From contig CM066998.1 of the NCBI GenBank assembly GCA_033977485.1, forward strand, positions 27,219,501 through 27,283,500: 64,000 nucleotides of DNA. Reading direction: 5' to 3'. Source of the stretch: Hydrangea macrophylla. Lineage: Eukaryota > Streptophyta > Magnoliopsida > Cornales > Hydrangeaceae. Below the pieces are notes generated by a model. That model searched no databases, was not told the origin of the DNA, and was given only the letters and a program-made list of their open reading frames with translations. Each line of letters begins with the position of its first letter. Position 1 is the stretch's first letter. Shown here piece after piece: positions 1 through 11,593 of the stretch. Both the position numbers and the translations under genes were made by a program.

Positions 1-427
1 TTTTGTCGCTAATTCCCACTTTTGGTTGTAGTGGCATTAAGGAAATTAAAAGGGAAAACACGAATGAATTAGTATCCCTTCTTGTTGTCCTTTCCCCTTT
101 CATTTTCCTCATAAAATTCATGAACCAAACAGAGCCTTAGAGAATAAGTTGAGCATAATACAACTTTTGCTTTCAACAAGCTCATTGTTGATTCCTTAAT
201 AATGAAAACTAAAATAAAAAGACATACAAAAAGAATTCAAAACTTTTAATGTTGTAGATGTTTATAAGAGTTCATGTATTCCCTTAGTTATACTAATCTC
301 TTTATTATATTTCTGGAACCAATTTCATATTATTTTTTCTTCAATTTAATTCTACTCCCATTTAACAAAATTATTTTTATAGGTAAATTTTAAGAATATA
401 ATAAATATGAAATGTTGCAAAAAAAAT
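1..427. other. Left flank, no feature recognised
   Basis: AT-rich sequence with no coding frame, RNA gene or repeat that I recognise. Its last five bases (423-427, AAAAT) abut the copia 3' LTR and should be its target-site copy. The matching right copy cannot be checked because the other LTR is truncated. Confidence 0.5.
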
Positions 428-3400
428 TGTAAATACTGCAACATATATGCATACGGATCGGGTATAAGATGTACCTAGCGGAATTAACCCAATGGATTGA
501 TTTGGCGGCATTATTATGAACCCGATAATGACCTCACGAGCTGCTGTGACTGGACTACCTCTGTGTTGCTCTTAGGCTTCGAACTAGTCATGAGAATTCC
601 TACTAGAGACACCCCCTTTGCATCCACGTGCTATGTCCCAAGCTTAGTGTGTGATTGAAACTAGAGAGAGAAACGAACCCAAGGGAGAGAGGGAGAGAGG
701 GAGAGAGAGCCGCGAGTGGGAAGAGAGAGAGCCGAGATTGAGAGAGAGAGAGATATTGTGTGTATATTTATCTCATATGTATATATCATATATATATACA
801 TATCCCCTAAGGCTTAGGGTTTTACTTGGTTTCCAATTCTAATCCCTATGGGATTACTTGGAGGTTTAGCAAAGCCCATTGGACCTTGGGTCCATGATTA
901 TATGTGGGTGACCCAAATGCCCACAAATAATTCTAATATCTCCCACTCACCCACATAGGGCTTGCGTAAAACAAATCCCTTAGGTTCCAAATTTTATCGT
1001 CTCTTCATACGGAAAATAGAACGTGCGATCTCACAAAAAGAAACGTACAGCGACAGGAGCTGAGATGCTAAGTCAATCACATAACTAGCAAAACGCATCA
1101 CTCAGAGGCTTCTCGTGTATTTACCAAGATAGGTTTAACCACACCGGATCTAGCACTCTTAATCCTTCAGAAAAGCAGTGCTACACTACATATATGTAAT
1201 GTACCTATGACACTTAGTACGTGTACGATTGTCGCTGGCCAACTAATGAGTCACAAAACATGGTGTGTTATAGAAGAGTCATCCTTGCCTAATAATGCCA
1301 ATCTAACTCACTCGACTGCTTTCCTAGACGTGCCCTATGGGATAGTATTTGTCTCTTCGTCCCAGGATAGTACGCTAAAGTGGCATCATCAAGTATCCTC
1401 TTCATGACATAGTCTTAGGTCATAAGGTAACTGGTGTAAAATCCCCATTACAAGGAGACTACGTAGCTCACACAATAATGAAATAGGGATTAATCCATTG
1501 CTCAACAAATGATCGTAAAAGAGCACATATAGTATGATATGTATGCTATGGCGTTCTTCCATATAAATGGGCATGTCACTTCGTGGTAAAAGTAATGCCA
1601 TATGAATTTTAGTCTAGACGTTACATAAACATCTAACCTAACATTTCTGGCATAGTCGCTTTAACCAGCATCTATCTGAAAACTCATATTCGGCTATTAA
1701 CAAGCTACAGAGTTGTGGGTGCTCTCTATGTTCGACCAAGTACCAAACTTTAGGTCTCATCTTAGCTATAAGCTAAGGCAACATATAAAGATAATAAGAT
1801 TTATATCTAGCTCGCTGTTTTATACTACGTAGATAAAAGTGTTCTAGCTCGTCTTCTTTGCACTATGGACACACATATCCCAGCTAACTACTAAAACGCC
1901 ATGAACACAAATCTCTCATCTTGCTCGCTATCTAAGCACTTTGGACATATATGTCCAGATCTGCTATCTAAGCGCCGTGTATCACCCGTGTGAGCAGAGG
2001 TCGATTCTAGCTCGGTGACATTAAAGAAATGTGCATTCAATCCATTTTAAAAAATAATTATGTATGGAAACCAACCATATTATTAACTGATAATAATAAT
2101 GATAATAATTTCAAAATTTAAACAAAAATGTCTAAGCACATCAAATCCTACAAAATCCCATGCTACTAATGTAGGAAAAACAGGTTTAAAATTGTTTTAA
2201 ACGCGCAACGGAATAATCGAGTTACAAAATATTTTATTGGTAGCCCGGATCTACTACTTGTTAATTCTATAGATGCGCATAACAAGATGGAGAAGATTCT
2301 ATACCTTAGGTCTTGAACCCAATTCTGATTTTTGTCCTTCTCCTTGTGTGTGCAGCAGCAACATCTAAGAGATCTTCACCCTTATGTCTCCTCAAATGCT
2401 CCCAGAGTGGCTAGGGTTGGTGGGAACCCTAATAGTGAGAATAGGGAAGGTTTGGGAACTCTAAACAGGTTCTGCAGCAACTGGTACGTTAAAAACGACG
2501 AACTTCAATTTCTGGACGTAGCTGCCCTATTTATAGATTCCCAGAACCGACCTAACTTTCAATCGATCGAAGTGACTTCGATCGATCGAACTGTCGATCG
2601 ATCGAACCTCGTTTGACCGATCGAACCTGTCTAGACTTCAATCGATTGAAACAACTTCGATCGATCGAACCAGTCTTGACAGCATTCTCATTTGCCTTTC
2701 CAAGCATTCTGGCGGAGCTAAGAGTGGGACCTCCTAGGTTCTTAATTACTGGCTCCGATTAATTATTATTCCATCTAGTCAGTACTCTTGACTAAGGAAT
2801 CAATAATTAATCAATTATCATTAATGCCACTATAAAATGATAATTGCACTCCAGTGCATAAGAACAAAATCACCCATACATAAGTGATTGCTAGACTTGT
2901 ATAATATGATACGGATGTCCCTTTACCAGGCAGTATTCGTATCTATCATTGGGATGTATGTCTTAAGATACTGTCGACCCAATAGATAGTACATCTTATA
3001 TTCCTCAAGTATCATTCACTACTCTTGGATTACTAAACATGTCAACAATAACACTTTGTTGACAAGGCTGGCCAGCTCTCAGTAATCACTCCTAGTGACA
3101 TTCTCGAGGGAATACTTACTCTTCGTTTTATTGAAGAGGGTAGAATTCCATCTTGACAATATATGTTCCCAACGTTGCATACTTGATTTATCCAAGATAC
3201 CCATGTGTTGATCTTGCAAGACCTCATTGATTGGTAAGTCAAAGAAACCAAGCATACAACTTGCGTCCATAACTGTCTCAGGATTAAGGACATGTATCCC
3301 TATACAAGTTTTGAGTTCCTATTGACGGTGACAGCGTTTGGGTGTTAATAGGTTTAACTCAGGTCCGTCAATGCACCGAGTGCACTAGCATATTAACCAA

Positions 3401-3685
3401 GAGTCAAAGACTCTTATGAATGAGATTCATCATTCTACCCCGTAGACGTTAATCATGCTACAGTGTATACCTGATAAGTTATCCAGACTTATCATCCACT
3501 GTGACTTATTTGAAACAACAAGGATTTGTGATTCATATCTCACATGTGTAATCACATACACAAATGAACCACATACAATGTTGTTTAAGGATTCCAGTCT
3601 AATATTCATCTCATGAACTAACATGCATAAATACATTATGATATTTCATTGTCCAATTAACTGGTTTGAGGGCATATTCCCAACA
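428..3685 (-). mobile_element. Copia 3' LTR (3,258 bp)
   Basis: On the minus strand this starts TGTTGGGAATATGCCC (plus-strand end 3685), a start typical of plant Ty1/copia LTRs. It ends in ...TATTTACA (plus-strand start TGTAAATACTGC at 428). Positions 428-939 match 45876-47461 once the insertion at 46200-47279 is removed, so these are the two LTRs of one minus-strand element whose pol genes lie at 3686-6870. The right-hand LTR keeps only the last 512 bp or so. A 3.26-kb copia LTR is long, and a further nested insertion inside it cannot be excluded. It includes a GA-rich stretch (655-755) and a palindrome cluster (2555-2675). Confidence 0.75.
2555..2675. repeat. TCGATCGATCGA palindrome cluster in copia LTR
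   Basis: Six copies of a GATCGATC-type palindrome occur in about 120 bp, usually written TTCGATCGATCGAA or TTCAATCGATTGAA. Adjacent copies are 16-23 bp apart. The same words recur in the unrelated Athila-type LTRs at 41.1-41.8 kb and 54.3-55.1 kb. Confidence 0.8.
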
Positions 3686-6600
3686 ACTAATGAGGGACAA
3701 CAACACATCTCTGACAATAGGCTTGGTCAAAGGATCAGCCACCATGTCGCCGGTGGAGATGTGCCTTAAGACAACCTTTCCTTGTACAACCATTTCTCAA
3801 ATGTAGTGGCCACGGATGTCTATGTGCTTGGACTTCCCGTGATACTTGGGGTCTTTTGCATAGGTCAAGCCCGATGTGCTGTCACAGTGGATAAGCACAT
3901 CATCATCTCCATGAGGCAAAGAGCCTAGACGCCATAAAAACCTCCTTAAACATACAACCTATTGAACGACTGCTGAACAAGCCACATACTCTGCATCCAT
4001 TGTGGATAAAGCGATATAGATCTGCTTCTTGCTGCACCAAGAAATCGCTCCACCCCCAGTGTGAATGCATAGCTAGACGTGGACTTGCACTCGTCTCTAT
4101 CGCTAGCCCAATCAACATCACTATATCCTCTCAGCTTCAAATCTCTACCATGATATCAAAGGGCAAGGTCCATAGTCTCGCAGAGGTATCGCATGATCCT
4201 TTTCACTACTCTCCAGTGATATGGAGCTAGGTTACTTTGGTAATGGCTAACTAGACCGATTGCATAGCAGATGTCCAAACGTGTACACAATATAACATAC
4301 ATCAAACTCCCTATAGCTGATGCATATGGTACATTAGACATTACTCTCTTTTCTTCTTCATTCTTAGGACAATGATCCAAGGTTAATGCGAATCCCTTCT
4401 CTACTGGGGTGTCTATAGGTTTTGCGCTATTCGTGGGGAAAATGCTCTAGAACCTTATTTATATAAGTTTCTTGAGATAAATAAAGGAGTTTCTTAGAAT
4501 GATCTCTCACAATCTTAACACCCATTACATAGTTGGCCTCACCCACATCCTTTATCTCAAATTGAGAGAACAACCACTCTCTAGTGGTGACAATGGAACT
4601 CATTTCATTCCCATGTAGAAGGATGCCATCGACATACAAAGAAAGAATTAGAACACTCTTCCAGGGCTATTTTATGTACACATAGTGGTCCTCCTCGATC
4701 ATCTCAAAACCAAAAGAGGTGATTAAGTTATGGAACCTCAAGTACCACTGTCTCGACGATTACTTAAGACCGTAAATGGATCGATTGAGACGACACACCT
4801 TGCGCTCATTTCCTTTGGTTACGAAACCAACAGGTTGATCCATATAGATCTCTTTTTTTAGTTCTCCATTGTGAAACATAATTTTGATATCCATCTGGAA
4901 AAGTACTAAGTATAACCGTGCGACGATCGCAAGTATAAGGCGTATAGAGGCAAATCTTACCACTGGGGAGATTATGTCTCCATGGTCTATTCTCTCCCTA
5001 GGGGTATAACCTTTTGCCACTAGGCGTAATTTATACTTGTTAATTGAACCCTCTGCCTTGCGTTTGACTTTGAAAATTCACTTGTTTCCAATAGTCTTGC
5101 GGCTAGGCAGAATAAAAACCAAATCCTAGACCTTGTTCTTGTCCATAGAGCATATAGCAACTATCCACTCAGACTTGGCAGAAGAATAAAGTGCTTCTTT
5201 GTAGGAAGCAGGCTCATCATTATCTACTACACATATAAGAACTTCTCCTTCAATTTCAAAACGGCGATGTGGAACTCTTCCTTGTCTGCTACAATGTACC
5301 ACATGAAAATCTTGAGTGCCTGGTAGTGCACTCCCACTATCTGGTACACTCCCATTAGCGTCTAGCGATGTACTCCCACTCGGTTGAAGACTATTACCAT
5401 TTTCAGCGACCACTGGATGTGGAATTTTAATCTCCCTACCCTCGCTTAAAGATGGTATGACATCTACAACATCCTCCATCTCATAGAGGTCAAGATCTCT
5501 TTTGGCATTACCTATACTAGGGAAGTCATCCTCAATAAAAGCAACATCTCAGGACTCTATTTCTGTCATTCCTCCATCCTGATGTTCACCATACATAACA
5601 TAGCCTTTTGAGCTATCAGAATATCTTATAAAGATATGCTTTTTGGCTCTCGGGCCAAGTTTCCCATGCTTATGGGATGTATTGTGAACATATCCTAATG
5701 AGCCCCAAGGACGTAAATGCTCCAAATTAAGCTTTTTGCCTTTCTACAACTCATAGCGGGTGGAAGGGACTGACTTTGAAGGCACTCTATTGAGTATGTA
5801 GGTTGCAGTCAAAAGTGCATCCCCCCAGAATAATATTGTGAGGTTGGCCTACGCCATCATAGATCTAGACATATCTAGAAGAGCCTTATTCCTTCTCTCT
5901 TCAACACCATTTTGTTGTGGAGTTCTCATAATAATGAGTTATTTGCGTATCCCTTTTTCCTCACATAGTTCGACAAGATTTTAGAGTCTTTTCTTTTTGA
6001 TTCTCCACCTCTGATACAAAGGGTTTGAAACAATCCAATGCTTCATAGTGGTGAGAGATCAGGTAGACATACCCATATTGGATGTAGTCATCGATGAAAG
6101 TAAGGAAGTAAGAAGCGCCATGAAAAGCCTTCACATTCATTGGTCAACACATGTCGGAGTGAACTAGTTCTAGTGCTTGAGTAGATCTGGTAGCCTTACC
6201 AAAAGGCTTGCGGCATGCTTTGCCAGTGAGGCTAGACTCACACGTAGGTAGGTTAACCTTAGCGAGTGGACCCAAAAGTCCTTCTCTTGCTAATCTGGTA
6301 ATCCTATCTCTTCTTATGTGTCCAAGTCTAGCATGCCATGTCACAGAGTTAACATTCTTATTTGAATCCGTAACCATAAAAATAGAACAAAAGGAATTAA
6401 GCAATTAACTAAAGAAATTATTCGATAAATAACCATGTCCAAAAATACTACCATCAAATAAAATATCCATCCTGCTACTACCAAAATGAAAAACATATCC
6501 TAAGTCCAAAAGTTCTAAAACTGAAAGTAGATTATACTGAATTCCAGGGACATATAGAACATCATGTAGAAATAAGATGCACCCGGTGCACAATTGGAGC

Positions 6601-6870
6601 TGGTACGAACCGATTCCCAATGCTTCTTCAAGCACCATTCCCCATGTACATACTACTGGTACCAACTGAAACTCTGCGATAATCTTCAAAATCGCCTATG
6701 TCTCTTCTCACATGCCGGGTTGCTTCCGTATCTGTAATGCAATCATGGAACGAATGAGTAATTAAGATGTGTGAACTCACCAAAGTATAGAGAGAGTTCA
6801 GTTGAAAAGTTACCTTCTTCGGCTCAGTGCAGTCATGAGCAAAATGTCCCTTTTCACCACAGTTGAAGCA
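3686..6870 (-). pseudogene. Copia pol (zinc knuckle, PR, INT, RT, RNase H), decayed
   Basis: Minus-strand fragments follow Ty1/copia order. A CCHC zinc knuckle (CFNCGEKGHFAHDC) lies near 6820-6870. A protease remnant has DTEAT where D-S/T-G-A is expected, and a GAG-pre-integrase box (WHARLGHIRRDR) lies near 6340. A badly decayed integrase core spans about 5500-6150. RVT_2 pieces lie at 4427-5250, with YVDG at 4625-4636 in place of the catalytic YVDD. RNase H pieces lie at 3610-4380, including SDVDWASDRDE and ADPLTKPI. Many frameshifts and stops break the frame, so it cannot encode working enzymes. The gag half of the gene sits 36 kb away at 43.3-44.15 kb because another element was inserted between them. 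Confidence 0.9.
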
Positions 6871-7233
6871 TTTCATGTCATGCCCTGGGATGACAAAAAT
6901 AGAGAAAATAAAATTCCTTTTTGGATCCGTAGGCAATGACTGGTGAAGATACTGAATTGTCTACACCACACAGTTGTAAACAATAATTAATAAGATAATA
7001 ATAACAAAAGCCAACTACTTGTATAACATACTAACTATTACATCAGAGTTTGGAAATAGAATTACTAAGGTCATAGAGCAACATATGCCAAGTTACAAAA
7101 CATAATAATAATGTCTGAAAGCAAGAATAGAAACTATCATCTATCCTAATTTTCAACTGGCATAAACTTAGTCGTCAGCATAGTAGTCCTCTCTAGCATA
7201 TCCATCCTCAGTGGGGCCACCCTCTGCATATTC

Positions 7234-8660
7234 CACTACAAGAAAAAACCCTTTTTATGACTTTTTTTTAATTTTATTTTGGGTTAATGACTATTTTAAA
7301 AAAGAAGTCATAAAAAAAAAATACTTTTTTCTAACATATATGACTCTTTTTGCAAATATAGTCATAAGATTGGTAAGTGGTGTTTTATTTATGACCATTT
7401 TTTTATTAGTCATAAATATTCTTTATTTTATGACTCTTTTTCTTTGAGTTCTATAATCAAACATAAGTATTGTTTTTGGGAAAAATAGTGAAAAAAGATA
7501 ATATATATATATATATATATATATTAAGATTTTTTAAAGATAAGATTCTTGATAAGAGAAAGGTCCTCAATACAAAAATATTAAGTGAAGTTTCGCTGAA
7601 ATCGACCTTTGAGGGACTAGTTTATAAGATATTTTTTTTAAAAAAAATTGAACTATATATATATATATATTAACACTTGATAGTTACTTTTGGAATCATA
7701 AATTTAGATTATACTATGAATCATATTAGAGTTTTTATGACTTTTTTTGGAAATGGTCATAAATAAAATTTTTTTTTATGACAGTTTTATGAAAAAGTCA
7801 CTAAATAATAAGATTTTTTATGACTCTTTTCTTTGAGTTCTAGAATCGGTACCGTTTTTGGGAAAAATAGTGAAAAAGATAGTATGTTAAAATTTTTGAA
7901 AGTTAATTAAAATTTTTCATTGGGGAAAGGTCCTCTGTACAAAAATATTTAGTGAAATTTCAATTGGCATACACGAATATTATGTGAAATTTCACTGAAT
8001 CTGTACATGAATATTAAGTGAAAATTCACTTAAATCGATCTTTGAGAGACTAATTTTTAAGAATTTTATTTTTTAAATTGGACTGTTAACACTTGATAGT
8101 TACTTTTAGTATCATAACTTTAGATTTTACTAAGAATCATATTACATATTTTATGACAGTTTTTTTTGTAAATTGTCATAAATAATAAGATATTTTATGA
8201 CAGATTTTTGAAAAGTGTTATATATAATAAGTATTTAGAAAAGTGTCATAAATAAGACTTTTATGACTACATTTTTAGGTAGTCATAAATATGCCTTATT
8301 TTTATGACTTTCCTTTGAGTTTCTAGAATCGAACATAAGTACCATTTTTGGGAAATTTAGTGAAAAAGATAATATGCTAAAATTTTTTAAAGTTACGATT
8401 CTTGATTAGGGAAAGGTCCTCTGTACAAAAATATTTAGTGAAATTTCACTTGGCATATACACGTATAGTTTCTTATAGTGTCATAAATTAAAATTTTATT
8501 AAGAATCATATTAAAACTTTTATGATGATTTTTGGAAATTGTCATAAATAATAAAAGATAATTTTTAAAATTTGTCATAAATAATAAAAATTTTTATGAC
8601 AGTTTCTAAAAGTGTCATATATAACCAGATATTTTATGACTTTTTATTCAAATTTGTTAT
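7234..8660 (+). repeat. CACTA 5' subterminal repeats
   Basis: Two layers are visible. The first is many short copies of TTTATGAC(T/A) and its complement GTCATAAATA, in both orientations. These are the likely binding sites of the element's own TNPA-type protein; that role is inferred from En/Spm. The second is a larger unit seen three times, starting near 7448, 7836 and 8315. Each unit opens with AGTTCTAGAATC-like sequence, then TTTTTGGGAAAAATAGTGAA, then GGTCCTCTGTACAAAAATAT, with units about 390-480 bp apart. The sequence is very AT-rich and has no coding frame. Confidence 0.8.
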
Positions 8661-8847
8661 ATATGTTTGAAAAAACCTATTTTAATAAGACTATACTTTC
8701 GCGCGTTAAAAAAACACTATAGGACCCCTTACAACCCAAATCCCTCTCAATTTCAATCACTCTCTCAAACCCTACGCCTCCCTCACGATTTCGGCACCTC
8801 CAACAGCTCCTCGCCACCGGCCCAATGTCCTGCTACTCACGGCCATG

Positions 8848-8881
<34 letters not shown>

Positions 8882-10767
8882 TTCGAGTATATATATATGT
8901 ATGTGCATATATAGATACAACAGTTTTGCGTATGTATATGTGCATATATATTGCCGTTTTGCGTATATATATATATATGTGTGTGTGTTCCCTCGAGCTT
9001 TTACAATGATGAAGCTTCAAAATTTGAGATTTTTAAAACTGATGCCACTCTTCACCATTCAATCATCCTCTTTTTGATATCTTTGTTTATGGTTATTGAA
9101 GTTTTCAATTTTTGGGTAAAATAAATTTAATTTAGATTTCTTGTCTAATTTTGCCCCCATGCCCTATTTTTTCCCCCAATACCCTGTTTTTTTCCCCAAT
9201 GTACGTTAGGAAGAAAATTTAGGGAAGGCATAAGCTTGTAGATAAAGAGTGCAGGGCTTTTGATTCTTTATGGTTCATGTAATATTTCCATGGCAATTAT
9301 GAAACTGGATTCCCACATGGGAAATGGGTGTAATACGAAATGGACAATTGGCTTGGCAACTCTAAAAGAAGCTAGACAAAGAGTTGGCAAGAAACGATAT
9401 TAAGGAAATATATATACACATTTATATATGTGAAAAAAATTTGTTTTTGATTAACTATAGCATCAAGTTTGTTATTTAAAAATCACATTTATAAAATTCA
9501 TAATATTTTTTATGGGTAGAAATATAGCTAGAATAAGAAGGTACGTTGTAAGTATGTATATCTACACCCGATGGTTTTGAAGATTAAGAAATTTATTATT
9601 AAGTTGTTTGATAATTTTGTAAAAGTGACACATTACTCTTTAAAAAAAACATCATGAAACCAAAATACAACCTTGAGCTTTTAAAAGCTCCATTCTAGAG
9701 CTTTTAAAAGTCACCCCCCCCACCCCCCAAAAAAACAAAAAACCCCTAAGTTCAATTTTTGCAAAGCTAATAAAATAATTATCAAATGAATTAACATGAA
9801 ATTGTCTTTAAAAAAGGAGAAGCACCAAAATGGGGCCAAACTAAGCCTAAGTCTAGTGGGAGAAGTAAAAAAGGAATTGAAGGATGGCCATGTTGTAATT
9901 TGGGGGAAGAAGGGCTTCATGAGGCAATTAGCAGGGTCAGAGAAGTGTAATAAGAAGTGTTCTTTGTTCTCGGAGCATAAATTTTTTGAAAAAGAATATT
10001 TTTGTTTGAATGTTTGCTAATTTTCCTTCTTTACAAGTTTATATTAATTTTCCTTCTCTACATGTTTATTCTGTCTTCCCTTTTCTGTGGCTTTAATGTT
10101 TAAATTTTTTTTGTTGTTGCTAAGCTAATGTTTGATAGTCTTTGAAATCACCTATTTGGATTTGATTCGTTCTGCCATTCCGAATGTGTAGGCATGTCAT
10201 AGATTTGGGAAAAATTTGTCATGAACAATTTGGAAAACATAGCATTACTCGCGTGCACAGGGGTTAGTGGGCTGTTAGTTGTGCACTGGGGCTGTGCTAG
10301 TTGGGGACTGGGCAGTTGTGAGCTGCCTGCACGTGCTACCTTGCGTGCAGATGGATGCTGCTGGGTTGTACAAGGTAAGGAGGCAGGGGTTTGTGCACAA
10401 TGCACGCACAACTCAGTGTGCTGCAGCTATGTGCTGCAATCTGAGACACAATTGAGTGAAGTATGCCAAGCCATGTAAGTCTCAAAATGACTCTTTTCAC
10501 ACAGTTAATATCAATCACAACGGTGATTTAAAAGAGCAAGGTTCTAAAATAATGGTTGACACATGCTTCGAAGCATCACTAATAACCCCAAGTAGGTCTA
10601 AATCTAAATCTAATGAAACTGCAACAGCAACTTTAATGCATTGAATAAAAGGAAGGAAAAGAAAAGAAGCTAAGACTAGGGACCAGACAACATACTAGAT
10701 AACCAAATTAGAAGAAGTACTAAATATTACTTAAATCAAGAGTAATGTAATCAGGCTATAATTGATG
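8661..10767. other. CACTA 5' interior, no gene recognised
   Basis: Non-coding in all frames that I trust. It holds a (TC)n run at 8852-8879, TA-rich runs at 8885-8985, and a short inverted repeat around GAGCTTTTAAAAGCTC near 9673-9712. At 10235-10450 there is a TGTGC/GCTGCA-rich stretch that resembles the tandem array at 20.48-21.29 kb. The open frame at 8667-9077 looks like untranslated leader plus microsatellite rather than a protein. Confidence 0.45.
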
Positions 10768-11069
10768 CTAACTAGATTGACCATTCTCATCATACACCAG
10801 CCTTCCAGGGAGAAGAAAATTGATAACTCTTTCTGGCATTGTCATCTCTTCCATCATTTTCTTCTTAAGCTGTGCTATATCAAGCTTTAGCCTATGGTAC
10901 TCAACGACTTCAACCTATAGAAAAATCAAGAAACAATGCAGTACCAATGTGAAAATAACATAAAAATCTAAAAACAGAGAAAAAAAACAAAGATTACCTC
11001 ACCAGAGGCGTCAAGCATGGCAGCTTATTCTTCTAGCTTTGAAATCTTTATAGCCATATCAGGTAAAGC
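10768..11069 (-). pseudogene. Captured fragment of an MTR4/HEN2-type DExH RNA helicase gene
   Basis: There are two minus-strand exons with clean splice sites. The first exon, 11069 down to 10998 (24 codons), follows a CTACAG acceptor, begins ALPDMAIKISKLEE, and ends LDASGE before a GTAATC donor. The second begins at 10914 after CTATAG and continues VEVVEYHRLKLDIAQLKKKM, then PERVINFLLPGRLV. From memory of the family, this order matches the region before the KOW/arch insertion of plant MTR4 and HEN2 helicases (exosome cofactors). Exon 1 has one in-frame TAA (Glu to stop). After PGRLV the similarity ends and a stop follows at 10768-10770, so the capture boundary is near 10795. It is a non-functional transduplicated piece inside the CACTA, oriented against the transposase genes. 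Confidence 0.8.
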
Positions 11070-11480
11070 CTGTAGAAGGGGACAAATCAAAGATAGTTAG
11101 AGCCCTTTCAGATCAGCTTATTTCATTTGGCATAATAATTGACTATCAAGAGATTCGAGTCCGTTCCTCTCAAATGCAGCAATTTTTAATTTTACAAAAA
11201 CGTAAAAGAAGAAATCTCTTATTTCCACAACAATACCAAGCTGGCTCTTAATCATATGCATATCTAGTGTGGATTTAGATAAAAGACCATGTTTAGAGAA
11301 ACCTTTTCATACTGAAATTGGTGAAATGAATTATTGATCACATGCTCGGCAGTAAAGAAGAGTAGTACTGTCCCATAGATATATAACCTCGTCGACTTAT
11401 ATTTAAGATAGATTTCTTCAATGTCGGTTTTTAGAAATATGGATTAAAGTACCGGACATTTCAAGAAAGTGGACATTTCA

Positions 11481-11547
<67 letters not shown>

Positions 11548-11585
11548 TGTGAATGTACTTGGACTGGAAACAAATTTCCTTACAG
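11070..11585. other. Flanking intron-like sequence with (GA)n
   Basis: No coding sequence is seen. It contains a (GA)n run of about 60 bp at 11481-11543. It ends in a splice-acceptor-like TTCCTTACAG at 11576-11585, directly before the leucine-rich-repeat fragment. Confidence 0.5.
11481..11543 (+). repeat. (GA)n microsatellite
   Basis: Nearly pure AG dinucleotide run of about 60 bp. Confidence 0.95.
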
Positions 11586-11593
11586 GTATTATC

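Noticed and set aside
9711..10644. Frames of 60-87 aa
   Set aside because: Overlapping frames on both strands in TGTGC-rich or A-rich sequence with no motif; not supported as genes.
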